The notes below the pieces were generated by a model. That model was given only the letters and a program-made list of their open reading frames with translations, did not search any database and had not been told where the DNA came from. The translations under genes were made by a program, and so were the position numbers. A stretch of DNA of 64,000 nucleotides from Microbacterium sp. cx-55 (GTDB lineage: Bacteria; Actinomycetota; Actinomycetes; Actinomycetales; Microbacteriaceae): NCBI RefSeq assembly GCF_021117345.1, contig NZ_CP088261.1, forward strand, positions 620,001 through 684,000. Reading direction: 5' to 3'. Positions 18,001-26,154 of this stretch are shown here, one piece after another (position 1 is the first letter of the stretch; each line of letters begins with the position of its first letter).

Positions 18001-19361
18001 TCGTCGCCGGGGCGTCGGCCTCCGTTGTAGGGCCAATCGGGGTAGAAGTCCTGGGTGTAGACGTAGAGGTCCTTGCCGTGCTTGTCGAAGAACGAGTCCT
18101 CGATGTGGAAGGCATCGCCGCCGGGATGCTGGGTGCCGAACGGCGGCTTCTGCGACACGTTCGTCATCGCGGCGCCGTTGACGAGCGCCTGCGTGGGCGA
18201 TCCCTCATCGCCGAGGCCGTACAGTGTGCCCGAGGCTCCGCCGCGGAACTCGCCCGTGGTCTCGGAGAAGTCGACAGTGACGTCTTCGGTCAACCGCTCG
18301 TCGACCGTGACGGTGGCGGTCAGGGTGCCGTCCCATCCGTCGACCGTGCCCGCGACCGTGAACACCGATCCTGCGTTCGCGTAGTCGGCGGGACGAACGC
18401 GCTCCCACTCGATCGGGGCATCGACCGCGGGGCCCGCTTCGCGCGCGGCAGCGACGGTCGACGGCAAGACGGGCGGGATGCCGGCGGGTGTCGTGAGAGC
18501 CCAGGTCTCTTGCGAGAGCCCCACGATCTCGCCGACGTATCCGGAGAAGAGCGTCTCGACCTGCGCGGCGGTCAGCGCCTCCCGGTAGACCGAGAAATCG
18601 TCGAACTCGCCGCCGAAGAAGGCGGCCCACGGGCCGGCCCACGGCACGCGGCCGATGAGGCCCGAGCGGGTGCTGGACGCGCTCGCGAGCTTCGCGAAAT
18701 CGACGGTTACCGCCTCGCTCCGAACGAGCGAGCCGTTGATGTAGTACGAGAGGGTGGAGCCGTCGACGACGCTCGTGATGTACGTCCAGGTATCGGTGGA
18801 CAACGGCGCGGGGGAGACCGCCTTCACCTCGCTCCCGGAGTTGGCGGCAGCCTTCGACTGGCCGCCCTCGTTTGGCACGTAGTAGACGCCCCAGTTGTCG
18901 GCGGGGAGTGCATCGCTGCCGACGATGTACGCCCAGGGCAGCTGGCTCGCGTTCTTGCCGTCCCACTTGATCCACGTCGACACGGTCAGGGCGTCTGCAT
19001 CGTCGAACAGGCCGGCCGGGATCTCGAGGTAGGGCTTGTCGCTGGAGGGGGAGTTCTGGGCGCCGCCCGGCAGCAGGCCGGACGAGCCGGCGTCGTCGGT
19101 CGGCCCGTCGCCGCGCGCCAGCGTCGGCGCGTTTCGGACCCGCGCATCGAAGGCGGCGCCGAGCGACCCGTCGTTCGTGACCGTCCCGAGCGACGCATCG
19201 CCATCGAACGAGTACCGCACCGACGGGTCGGGCAGCGAAACGGCGGCGTGCGCCGCGGGAGCCGCGGCCGACACGAGCGATGCGGCCAGCACAGCGGTCG
19301 TCGTCAGTGCTGCGGCGAAGGTTCGGCCCGGTCGGGCAGACGTGCGTGAACGGTGTCTCAT
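15009..19361 (-). CDS. Surface-anchored multidomain glycoside hydrolase (clan GH-A type)
   Basis: A 1450-residue exported protein. A signal peptide (about 1-42, AAAPAAHA) is followed by a LamG/concanavalin-like domain, a short bacterial Ig-like segment and a catalytic region. In this region the strand-end motifs FNEVD (Glu507) and NITEWGA (Glu631) are placed like the acid/base and nucleophile of a (beta/alpha)8 clan-A enzyme, possibly GH39-like. The C-terminal half holds carbohydrate-binding-type sandwiches, an FN3 repeat, a Gly run and LAATG (1417-1421) with a hydrophobic stretch and an Arg-rich end, a sortase-type anchor. Start 19361 has GAGGAAG upstream. It is divergent from the alpha-galactosidase gene and shares its operator cluster, so it probably releases galactosides for the importer. 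The exact substrate is not determinable here. Confidence 0.88.
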   Translation of the reverse strand: MRHRSRTSARPGRTFAAALTTTAVLAASLVSAAAPAAHAAVSLPDPSVRYSFDGDASLGTVTNDGSLGAAFDARVRNAPTLARGDGPTDDAGSSGLLPGGAQNSPSSDKPYLEIPAGLFDDADALTVSTWIKWDGKNASQLPWAYIVGSDALPADNWGVYYVPNEGGQSKAAANSGSEVKAVSPAPLSTDTWTYITSVVDGSTLSYYINGSLVRSEAVTVDFAKLASASSTRSGLIGRVPWAGPWAAFFGGEFDDFSVYREALTAAQVETLFSGYVGEIVGLSQETWALTTPAGIPPVLPSTVAAAREAGPAVDAPIEWERVRPADYANAGSVFTVAGTVDGWDGTLTATVTVDERLTEDVTVDFSETTGEFRGGASGTLYGLGDEGSPTQALVNGAAMTNVSQKPPFGTQHPGGDAFHIEDSFFDKHGKDLYVYTQDFYPDWPYNGGRRPGDDLTFARGDDGRLTGERTSTPNGRWDYLEVLEIVVDEIARESDNPEKYVFIPFNEVDLQWLNSDDLYNRYMHVGGQPDSFTPDGATDWTAAWDVITDTYAKYDLERPRIAGPGDAAWRGEGNITSFLKMAIDTDTVPDVYVWHELRGYQWMPQRAEQFRQYARNLGIAPEDVPQVNITEWGASTNMSSPANLLRWFASFEAAKIDAQTAYWTASGTLSDNQAKVNAANGGWWLFKWYGDLTGSETVRVPLGEQKAIAAIDEESRRAQVIVAGIADGRDGALALEGLDPGTFGDAVDIEVREALVSGTDGISGAPRVVAAFDGAAIVNGRVDIRIPSANASSAYQVIVTPAAPRDVAAALSAQSERHVIEAERVTLQSASERTPDGYRASADRDVSGFAALDSRADWTVDIEEPGLYRLQILGATPGVPVQHALFVDDAFDQIVQYGANAIKPSNVRGVARGSAEVAVALAAGENTLSLRTSEDGTTLLANAGYEGGVTLDRFELVRIGDDVNTESVRYPASTFRLAEGATLTWDGAARGSARLDDGERIDLYPSAYESGYYDVTVDWAADGDARLELTVDGRVASTFERSGGETASRVRVHLPEGISEVELRSSGPATVSGVTTTRAVEGDARIVRVEAEDLTTVTLGGSARVSGFSDQPTTGAGTSGSGDGFVQGLGITDANPANEGTLSIPRGDGFAAAGQYNAVVHYSNDDIEGTHDYNPQVVDLGLQASEGGVDGLAGRTTFRYTYLATNFWEAVMPLNLRTDGGAIEFGNTRSTLFIDEGPTGSTSDDQVRDGYAIAPDVDWIAFAPFVLDTDGEEPTVPDAPAAPSVSVSGSSATVAWAAPADGGSDVTSYRVELWAGPALAATGRVAAPVRTVTVTDGLAAQMRTTVAGLADGSYTARIVALNGVGESAPSPASAVFTVSAGGGGGGGGGGGGSGPGSGPDTGDGVAAAPGSERNGSLAATGMIAPIGALLLLGGLAIAAGFVARARARRS

Positions 19362-19478
19362 CGCTTCCTCTTCATTGAGTGTCGAGTGCATTTCCGGCGG
19401 CCGCGGAGTGGTTCTCGGGCGCCCGTGCGGCGGAGAAACAGAAATCATCCGCCGTGTCGGGTCGAAGCTAGCAGGCAG

Positions 19479-19515
19479 TGATAACGGTTTCAAGAAAAAG
19501 TTGATAGCGGTTTCA
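19479..19515. promoter_or_regulatory. LacI-type operator boxes 1 and 2
   Basis: TGATAACGGTTTCA at 19479-19492 and TGATAGCGGTTTCA at 19502-19515. These 14-base words with a central CG have the form of LacI-family operators. They sit close to the promoter of the minus-strand glycosidase gene. The LacI gene at 24982 is the obvious candidate regulator. Confidence 0.78.
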
Positions 19516-19534
19516 CGTTGTCGTATGGTCTACC

Positions 19535-19580
19535 TGAAACCGCTATCACAGCGGACCTGCCTTCCCGGAACGCGCTATCA
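19535..19580. promoter_or_regulatory. LacI-type operator boxes 3 and 4
   Basis: TGAAACCGCTATCA at 19535-19548 is the exact reverse complement of box 2. A weaker copy, GGAACGCGCTATCA at 19567-19580 (11 of 14 matching), ends 11 bases before the alpha-galactosidase start codon, where bound repressor would block transcription elongation or initiation. Confidence 0.74.
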
Positions 19581-19591
19581 ACGGAGACGCG

Positions 19592-21718
19592 ATGACGACC
19601 ACGACCCTTTCCCACACGAGCACCGTCCGCTGGGACGGTGGCGACGCAACCGTCGCATTCGCGTGGGCAGAGGACGAGCCCGTGCACGTCGCGTCCATCG
19701 GCGTCGATGGGCGCACGGTCCGGGTTCACGCCGTCCCGGCCGTCGAGATCATCAGCGCCGATCGCGGGAGCGTTCCGGCGTCGTACCGGCTCGTGCATTC
19801 CGAGATCGGTGCCCAGTTGCGGTACGTCGACCACGTCGAGTCGCGGCACGGCATGACGCGGACGCTCCGCATCCGTCAGCGCGCCGGGGGCATCGAGGCC
19901 GTCCTCCAGCTCGATAGTGACGACGATGTGGCGGGGTTTCGCGCTCAGGTGACGGTGACCAATCTTTCGGCCGAGCCGCTCGTGCTCTTCTCGGTCGCGT
20001 CGTGGGCGATGGGATTCACCGCGGACGGCAGCACCGACCGCGCCCTGTCGGGATGGCAGCTCGTCTCGGGGCGCAGCGACTGGCTCGCCGAGGGGCGCTG
20101 GACGACCACAGCGCTCGAGGGCCCCGAGTTTCCCGACCTGGCCGAGAATCGCACCGGACACAACCCCCGCGGCGCCTTCATCGTGACGTCGGACGGTACC
20201 TGGTCGACCGGCCGCCACCTGCCCGTGGGCATCATCGCGAACGACGAGCTCGACCTCGCCGTGGCGTGGCAGATCGAACACAACGGCGCCTGGCGCTGGG
20301 AGATCGGCCGCGACACCGCCGGCGCGTTCCTCGCGCTCTCCGGACCCACCGACGTCGATTCCGCGTGGTCGCTGCCGCTCGGAACGGACGAGTCGTTCAC
20401 GACCGTGCCCGTCTCGGTGACGCTCGGGCGCTCCCGCGTCGCCGCCATCGCCGCCCTCACCGACTACCGCCGTCGGACTCGTCGATCGCACGTCGACAAT
20501 GCGCGGATGCCGGTCGTCTTCAACGACTACATGAACACCCTCGACGGCGATCCGACGACCGAGAAACTGCTGCCGCTGATCGCCTCGGCCGCCGAGGCGG
20601 GCGCCGAAGTGTTCTGCATCGACGCCGGGTGGTACGACGACAGCGGCCACTGGTGGGCGTCCGTCGGCGAGTGGCTGCCGTCGACCACTCGCTTCCCGGG
20701 GGGCCTGGCCGAGGTCATCGACGCGATCCGCGCGTCGGGGATGGTACCCGGCCTGTGGCTCGAGCCCGAGGTCGTCGGCGTCGACAGTGCGGCGGCCGAC
20801 ACGCTGCCCCAGGATGCCTTCCTGCAGCGCAGCGGCGTCCGCGTCGTCGAGCACCACCGCTACCACCTGGACCTGCGGCACCCCGCCGCGCGCGCGCACC
20901 TCGATGAGGTCGTCGATCGACTCGTGCGGGACTTCGGCATCGGGTTCATCAAGATGGACTACAACATCAACCCGGGACCGGGCACGGATCGCGACGCGGC
21001 GAGCGTCGGCGACGGCCTGCTGCAGCACAACCGCGCACATCTGGCGTGGCTGGATGCGGTGCTCGACCGGCATCCGGAACTCGTGATCGAGAACTGCAGC
21101 TCGGGGGCGATGCGTCAGGACTGGGCGATGCTCTCGCGGCTCGCGATGCAGTCGACGTCCGACCAACAGGATTTCACCAAGTACCCGCCGATCGCTGCCG
21201 CGGCGCCCCTCTCGATGCTGCCCGAGCAAGCCGCGAGCTGGGCGTATCCGCAGCCGGAGATGAGTGACGAGCAGATCGCGTTCTGCCTCGTCACGGGTCT
21301 GCTCGGCCGTTTCTACGTGTCGGGGTACCTCAACCGGATGACCGGCGGCCAGCGCGCTCTCGTGGCGGAAGCGGTCCGCGCCGCGAAAGACCTGCGACCG
21401 ATCATCGCGACCGCCGCACCGCACTGGCCCACCGGCCTGCCCGGGTGGACGGATCGCGTCGTGTCGCTCGGGCTGCACGCGGGCGACACCGACCTGGTAT
21501 CGCTCTGGCAGCGCGACGGAGAGGCGTCGCACGTCGCCCTCGCCCTGCCCCACCTGACGGGGCGCGACGTGACTGTCTCCACCGTCTTCCCCGCAGATCT
21601 TCCCGACTGGCCGACCGAATGGGACGCCACCTCCGGGACCCTCACCGTACACACGACGGACGCGATTCCGGCCGCGCGTACCTTCCGCCTCACCACGCCG
21701 CTCAACCCGACGGCGTAG
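19592..21718 (+). CDS. Alpha-galactosidase, GH36
   Basis: A 708-residue cytoplasmic enzyme with no signal peptide. It has the N-terminal GH36 beta-sandwich (to about residue 300), then a (beta/alpha)8 barrel. The catalytic nucleophile lies in FIKMDYN (Asp456) and the acid/base in ENCSSGAMRQDWAM (Asp510). WLEPEVVG and DAGWYDD are further family motifs. It should hydrolyse terminal alpha-galactosides such as melibiose or raffinose taken up by the transporter that follows. Length agrees with bacterial GH36 enzymes of about 700-730 residues. ATG 19592 has GGAG 6-9 bases upstream. It leads a same-strand run (GH36, binding protein, two permeases, LacI), all probably controlled through the four operator boxes. 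Confidence 0.93.
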   Translation: MTTTTLSHTSTVRWDGGDATVAFAWAEDEPVHVASIGVDGRTVRVHAVPAVEIISADRGSVPASYRLVHSEIGAQLRYVDHVESRHGMTRTLRIRQRAGGIEAVLQLDSDDDVAGFRAQVTVTNLSAEPLVLFSVASWAMGFTADGSTDRALSGWQLVSGRSDWLAEGRWTTTALEGPEFPDLAENRTGHNPRGAFIVTSDGTWSTGRHLPVGIIANDELDLAVAWQIEHNGAWRWEIGRDTAGAFLALSGPTDVDSAWSLPLGTDESFTTVPVSVTLGRSRVAAIAALTDYRRRTRRSHVDNARMPVVFNDYMNTLDGDPTTEKLLPLIASAAEAGAEVFCIDAGWYDDSGHWWASVGEWLPSTTRFPGGLAEVIDAIRASGMVPGLWLEPEVVGVDSAAADTLPQDAFLQRSGVRVVEHHRYHLDLRHPAARAHLDEVVDRLVRDFGIGFIKMDYNINPGPGTDRDAASVGDGLLQHNRAHLAWLDAVLDRHPELVIENCSSGAMRQDWAMLSRLAMQSTSDQQDFTKYPPIAAAAPLSMLPEQAASWAYPQPEMSDEQIAFCLVTGLLGRFYVSGYLNRMTGGQRALVAEAVRAAKDLRPIIATAAPHWPTGLPGWTDRVVSLGLHAGDTDLVSLWQRDGEASHVALALPHLTGRDVTVSTVFPADLPDWPTEWDATSGTLTVHTTDAIPAARTFRLTTPLNPTA

Positions 21719-21760
21719 AGGCACAGCACCAGTCACACTGATCACAGAAGGAGCATTTCG

Positions 21761-23077
21761 ATGAAGAAGCGGTTCCCCGCGGCGTTGGCCCTCACGGCCA
21801 CTGCCGCCCTTGCCCTCGCAGGCTGCTCGGACCCCGGAGCGGGCGGCGGCTCGTCCGAACCCGCGACCTGGCCCGACCAGAACGCGGATCTGAGCGGCAC
21901 GACCCTCACGATCTGGGCCGCGCAGAACTCCAACACGGTGCCCGACAGCGTCGTCGCGGGCTTCGAGGAGCTCACCGGCGCCAAGGTCGACGTCGTCACC
22001 ATCCCCGATCCGTACGAGCAGAGTGTGCAGACCAAGGTCGCGACCGGCGACAAGCCCGATCTCGCGTTCTGGCAGCCGACGGCGTCGCAGCTGACGGCAC
22101 TCAACGCATCCGAGAACCTCCAGTCGCTCGACGATGCACCGTGGCTCGGCGCCTACGACGGAGATCTGCGCGACATCACCGGCATTCTCGATGACACCCG
22201 CTACGCCGCCCTCATCACTACCCCGGCCGTGGAAGGCGTCTACTACAACAAAGACGTGTTCGCCGCGGCCGGCATCAGCGAAACGCCCGCAAACTGGGAC
22301 GAACTGCTCACCGTCGCGCGTCAGCTGAAGTCCGAGGGCACCACTCCCTTCTTCGACTTCGGCGGCGGCACGCCGTGGGCGACGCAGTGGTGGGTCCAGG
22401 TGCAGTTGGCGGATGCCGCTCAGGACGGTCTGTGGGATCGCGTCAACTCGGGCGAGGAGAAGTTCACGGACGAGACGATCCAGGGCGCCATCGACACCTA
22501 CGACGGCCTGATCGGCGAGGGGCTCTTCAACGAGAACCTGAAGACCGCGACGTTCGAAGACCAGGGCCCGGCCCTGCTCGCAGGAGACGCGGCGATGGCC
22601 GTGCAGGTCAACTCCTTCTTCGGTCAGCTGCAGTCGCTCGCCGACACCGCAGAGCTGGACGAGAAGATCGGCTTCTTCCCGATCTCACCGACCGGCAACG
22701 TCGGCACGTTCATCCCCGACCAGTCCAACGCGCTCGTCGCATTCAAAACGGGCGACGCCACCCGCGAGGCGGCGGCTCGACAGCTGCTCTCTTACTGGCT
22801 GGGTGACGGATACGCGGACTTCGTCGAGGCGCAGTCGACGGTGTCGCTGCAGAGCGACGTGCCGACGCCCGACGGTGTTCCGCAGGCCCTCCTCGACGCG
22901 AGCGCGTCGCTCTCCGACTCGGTCGGTTCGATGCAAGCGCTCGCAATCGTGAACCCTGACCTGTACCTGAACCTCGGGGACATGATCCAAGGCACGAAGA
23001 CGCCGACAGAAGTCGCCGAGGCAACGCAGGCGCAGTTCGCCGAGCTCGCGAAGGCGATCGGCGCGGCCGGGTTCTGA
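21761..23077 (+). CDS. ABC sugar transporter, substrate-binding lipoprotein
   Basis: A 438-residue CUT1-type extracellular solute-binding protein. The lipobox LALAGC places the lipid-modified Cys at residue 22 after a basic start (MKKRF) and hydrophobic core. The mature part shows the usual family-1 pattern: TLTIWAAQNSNTVPDSVVAGFEEL, then VEGVYYNKDVFAAAGI and a late Trp-rich cleft region (GGGTPWATQWW). AGAAGGAG precedes the ATG. It sits 42 bases after the alpha-galactosidase gene, and the ligand is presumably an alpha-galactoside. A stem-loop follows, probably raising its expression relative to the permeases. Confidence 0.94.
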   Translation: MKKRFPAALALTATAALALAGCSDPGAGGGSSEPATWPDQNADLSGTTLTIWAAQNSNTVPDSVVAGFEELTGAKVDVVTIPDPYEQSVQTKVATGDKPDLAFWQPTASQLTALNASENLQSLDDAPWLGAYDGDLRDITGILDDTRYAALITTPAVEGVYYNKDVFAAAGISETPANWDELLTVARQLKSEGTTPFFDFGGGTPWATQWWVQVQLADAAQDGLWDRVNSGEEKFTDETIQGAIDTYDGLIGEGLFNENLKTATFEDQGPALLAGDAAMAVQVNSFFGQLQSLADTAELDEKIGFFPISPTGNVGTFIPDQSNALVAFKTGDATREAAARQLLSYWLGDGYADFVEAQSTVSLQSDVPTPDGVPQALLDASASLSDSVGSMQALAIVNPDLYLNLGDMIQGTKTPTEVAEATQAQFAELAKAIGAAGF

Positions 23078-23083
23078 CTCGCA

Positions 23084-23113
23084 GGGCGGGCGTCGGTTCT
23101 CCGGCGCCCGCCC
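23084..23113 (+). terminator. Intercistronic stem-loop between binding protein and permease genes
   Basis: GGGCGGGCGTCGG (23084-23096) pairs with CCGGCGCCCGCCC (23101-23113) across a TTCT loop, with one offset base. Such hairpins after the binding-protein gene are known in maltose-type operons, where they cause partial termination or protect the upstream mRNA. Confidence 0.7.
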
Positions 23114-23132
23114 CCACCCGAATGAGGATGAC

Positions 23133-24071
23133 ATGACCACGAATCTCGGCCTCTCCCGTGGAGCGGCGAAGACCCGGGGCGTCGCGCAGTACCGCCCGTC
23201 CCGGCGGGCCAAACAGGACCACCCGATGTGGTTCCTGATCCCGGCGATCGTCGTGCTGACGTTGTTCTTCGTCATCCCGACGCTGTACAACTTCATCTAC
23301 GCCTTCACGAACTGGTCGAGCTTCAAGAGCTCCATCGACTTCGTCGGAGCAGACAACTTCGTCGCGCTGTTCTCCAACGGAAGCCTCGTCAATGCACTGG
23401 TCGTGACCCTCACCTACGCGGTACTGGTGGCGATCTTCCAGAACGCGTTCGGGTTGGGGCTCGCCCTGCTGCTCGAACGCGACACCCGCATCAACCGGGC
23501 CGTACGCGTCGCCTTCTTCGTGCCCGTGATCATGTCGGCGCTCGCGGTGGGCTACATCTTCCAAGCGATCCTCAAGCCAGACGGCGCGGTCAACGGGATT
23601 CTCGGGGGCATCCTCGGCCAGGAGATCGACATGGCGTGGCTCGGCAGCACGACCTGGACGATCGTCGTCGTCGCTCTCATCCACTCGTGGAAGTGGATGG
23701 GGCTGTCGATGCTCATCTATCTCGCGGGCCTCAAGACCATCAGCGAAGACGTGCTCGAGGCCGCTCGCCTGGACGGTGCCGGATGGTGGACGACGCTGCG
23801 CACCATCCGCTTCCCGCTCCTGGCACCCGCCGTGACCTTCAACGTCGCGACCGCGCTGCTCGGCTCCATGAACGGCTTCGACATCGTGCAGGCGACCACC
23901 GCCGGCGGCCCCGGGGGCACGACAGAGCTCCTGAACATCTTCATCTTCCGGACGTTCGGGCAGGGTCTGTTCGCCCAGGCCACGACGATGAGCCTGGTGC
24001 TCTTCCTCATGGTCTCGGTGCTCGCCTTCCCGGTGATCCGATTTCTTCGCAAGCGGGAGGACGTGCTGTGA
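23133..24071 (+). CDS. ABC sugar transporter permease, MalF-type
   Basis: A 312-residue integral membrane protein with six predicted membrane segments after a basic N-terminal tail. The inner-membrane permease signature EAARLDGAGWWTTLRTIRFPLLAP (the EAA loop that contacts the ATPase) lies near residue 210, and ATTAGGPGGTTELLNIFIF near 255 is typical of MalF/UgpA-type CUT1 subunits. Starts at ATG 23133 with AATGAGGATGAC upstream. Its stop overlaps the next gene's GTG by 4 bases. Confidence 0.94.
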   Translation: MTTNLGLSRGAAKTRGVAQYRPSRRAKQDHPMWFLIPAIVVLTLFFVIPTLYNFIYAFTNWSSFKSSIDFVGADNFVALFSNGSLVNALVVTLTYAVLVAIFQNAFGLGLALLLERDTRINRAVRVAFFVPVIMSALAVGYIFQAILKPDGAVNGILGGILGQEIDMAWLGSTTWTIVVVALIHSWKWMGLSMLIYLAGLKTISEDVLEAARLDGAGWWTTLRTIRFPLLAPAVTFNVATALLGSMNGFDIVQATTAGGPGGTTELLNIFIFRTFGQGLFAQATTMSLVLFLMVSVLAFPVIRFLRKREDVL

Positions 24072-24985
24072 GCGCCACCACCATCGCACCGAGCGCGCCG
24101 TCGGGCGCGGGCGACGACACCACCACGATCGTGACGGGGAAGCCGCGCGAGCGTCGTCGTCCGCGCGGCGCCATCTCCCGGTTCGTGCAACCGGTGTCCG
24201 CGATCGTCATCGCCCTGCTGCTGCTCGGCATCCCCTTCTGGATCGTCGTCGTGACCGCATCGAAGACGCAGGCGGAAGCGCTTCGGCCCGACATGTCGCT
24301 GCCGACCGAGTTCGCGCTCTTCGACAATTTCGCCACCGCGTTCACGGACGGCAGCATGCTCGTCGCGTTCGGCGGCAGCCTGCTCGTCATGGTGCCGTCG
24401 GTGCTCGGGGTGCTGATTCTCGGGTCGATGGCGGCGTGGATCCTCGGACGCCGCTCGTCGCGTCTGCTCGCGTTCCTCTACGCGCTGGGTATCAGCGGAA
24501 TCGTGCTGCCGCCCGCGGTCGTGACGATCGTGCTGCTCCTGCGTCAACTGGGGCTGGCCGGAACCGCCGTCGGCATGATCGGGGTGTACATGGGGATGTA
24601 CCTGTCGACGGTGATCTTCTTCGTCACCGGGTTCGTCCGCACCATCCCGCCCGAGCTCGAAGAGGCGGCACGGGTAGACGGAGCGTCGCCCCTGCGGGTG
24701 TATGTCAAGATCATCCTGCCGCTGCTCATGCCGGTTCTGGCGACGGCAACCATCCTCATCTGCCTGTACATCTGGAACGATGTGTTCTACGCGTTGTTCG
24801 TCATCGGGGGTCGCGTGGACACTCTTCCCTTGAACCTGTACCAGATCGCGAGTTCCGGGCTGTACCTGCAGAACTGGCATCTGATCTTCGCGTACATCAT
24901 CCTGATGAGTCTGCCGCTGCTGATCACCTTCATCGTCGCGCAGCGCAAGATCATCTCCGGCATCACGAGCGGAGCGGTCAAGTGA
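24068..24985 (+). CDS. ABC sugar transporter permease, MalG-type
   Basis: A 305-residue membrane protein with a disordered Thr/Arg-rich cytoplasmic start, six membrane segments and the EAA loop ELEEAARVDGASPLRVYVKIILPLLMP. It pairs with the MalF-type subunit to form the channel. GTG 24068 overlaps the previous stop (GTGA). No ATP-binding subunit follows, so the importer probably borrows a shared MsiK/UgpC-like ATPase encoded elsewhere, as is usual in actinobacterial CUT1 systems. The LacI gene's GTG overlaps the end by 4 bases. Confidence 0.94.
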   Translation: MSATTIAPSAPSGAGDDTTTIVTGKPRERRRPRGAISRFVQPVSAIVIALLLLGIPFWIVVVTASKTQAEALRPDMSLPTEFALFDNFATAFTDGSMLVAFGGSLLVMVPSVLGVLILGSMAAWILGRRSSRLLAFLYALGISGIVLPPAVVTIVLLLRQLGLAGTAVGMIGVYMGMYLSTVIFFVTGFVRTIPPELEEAARVDGASPLRVYVKIILPLLMPVLATATILICLYIWNDVFYALFVIGGRVDTLPLNLYQIASSGLYLQNWHLIFAYIILMSLPLLITFIVAQRKIISGITSGAVK

Positions 24986-26043
24986 CAGCGGCATCCGACG
25001 AACGCAGCGGTTCCGCACGGAACGCGACCATCGCGGATGTGGCGGCACGGGCGGGCGTTTCCGTGCCCACCGTCTCGCGGGTGCTCACGGGGGCGGCGAA
25101 GGTCAGCGACGCTCGGCGCGAACTCGTCGAGCGGGCGATCGCGGAACTCCGATTCCGGCCGAGCGCGGCAGCGCGAGTGCTGGCATCGCGCAAGGCCCAA
25201 GTCATCGCGATCATCGCCGGCGACACCTCGCGGTACGGCTACGCCGAGACGATCCGGGGCGTGGAAGAAGCGGCGCGCGCGCGGGGCTTCACCGTCATGA
25301 TCACGGTCGTCGAGAGCGCGGATGACGCGGAGATCGATCAGGCCATCTCCGCCACTCTCGGCCAGCCGCTGGCGGGGATCGTGGTCCTCAAGTTCGATCC
25401 GCCCGGCGTCGCCGCGCTGAACCGCGTGCCCCCGGAGATCCCCGTGGTCGCGCTGTCCGGCATCCGCGAGGCCGGCGTCCCGCAGGCGGTTCTCGACGAG
25501 ACACGAGCGGCGGAGGAACTCACCAACCATCTTCTCGGCCTCGGCCATGCGACCGTGCATCACGTGCGCGTGCCGCCGTCCCGCAAGGAGGATGGGCGGA
25601 CGACGGGATGGCGACGCGCGCTGAAGAAGGCCGGTCGCGTCGTGCCGCCGCTGCACGACGCGGGGTGGGATCCGCGAACGGCCGTGGGAGTCGGTCGCGA
25701 GCTCGCCGAGGATCCGGCCGTCACGGCGGTGTTCTGCGGTAACGACGAGATCGCGATGGGAGTCATCCGAGGGCTGAGCGACGCCGGACGCACCGTGCCG
25801 GGCGACGTCTCCGTCGTCGGGTTCGACGACCACCCCCTCGCGGCGCTCTGGTCGCCTCCCCTCACCACCGTCGAGCAGGATTTCGCCGGGATGGGACGCC
25901 GGGGCATGGGGCTCCTCTTCGCGGAGATCGCCGGTGAACCGACGAAGCGGTACTCGTCGGCGCGGCCGGGACTCGTCATCCGAGAGTCGACCGCTCCGCC
26001 CGCGGCCGGTGTCGTCGCCGACGTACTCGCTCCGGGCGCCTGA
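24982..26043 (+). CDS. LacI family transcriptional regulator of the galactoside locus
   Basis: A 353-residue regulator. The N-terminal helix-turn-helix and hinge region is ATIADVAARAGVSVPTVS, followed by RVLTGAAKVSDARR. A periplasmic-binding-protein-like sugar domain follows (VIAIIAGDTSRYGYAETIRGVEEAA; later FCGNDEIAMGVIRGLSDAGRTVP and VVGFDDHPLA). GTG 24982 overlaps the permease stop. Because it closes the operon it would be autoregulated through the four TGATARCGGTTTCA-like boxes at 19479-19580. The inducer is probably a galactoside, by context. Confidence 0.93.
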   Translation: MTAASDERSGSARNATIADVAARAGVSVPTVSRVLTGAAKVSDARRELVERAIAELRFRPSAAARVLASRKAQVIAIIAGDTSRYGYAETIRGVEEAARARGFTVMITVVESADDAEIDQAISATLGQPLAGIVVLKFDPPGVAALNRVPPEIPVVALSGIREAGVPQAVLDETRAAEELTNHLLGLGHATVHHVRVPPSRKEDGRTTGWRRALKKAGRVVPPLHDAGWDPRTAVGVGRELAEDPAVTAVFCGNDEIAMGVIRGLSDAGRTVPGDVSVVGFDDHPLAALWSPPLTTVEQDFAGMGRRGMGLLFAEIAGEPTKRYSSARPGLVIRESTAPPAAGVVADVLAPGA

Positions 26044-26154
26044 GAAGACGCGACGATCCCGCACGCGATCACGACGCGTGCACCCGCACTGGCGCAGGTC
26101 GGCACCGAACGCAAGCCGCCGGGCAGTTCGAGCCCTCGCGGATACGTTGAGCGG

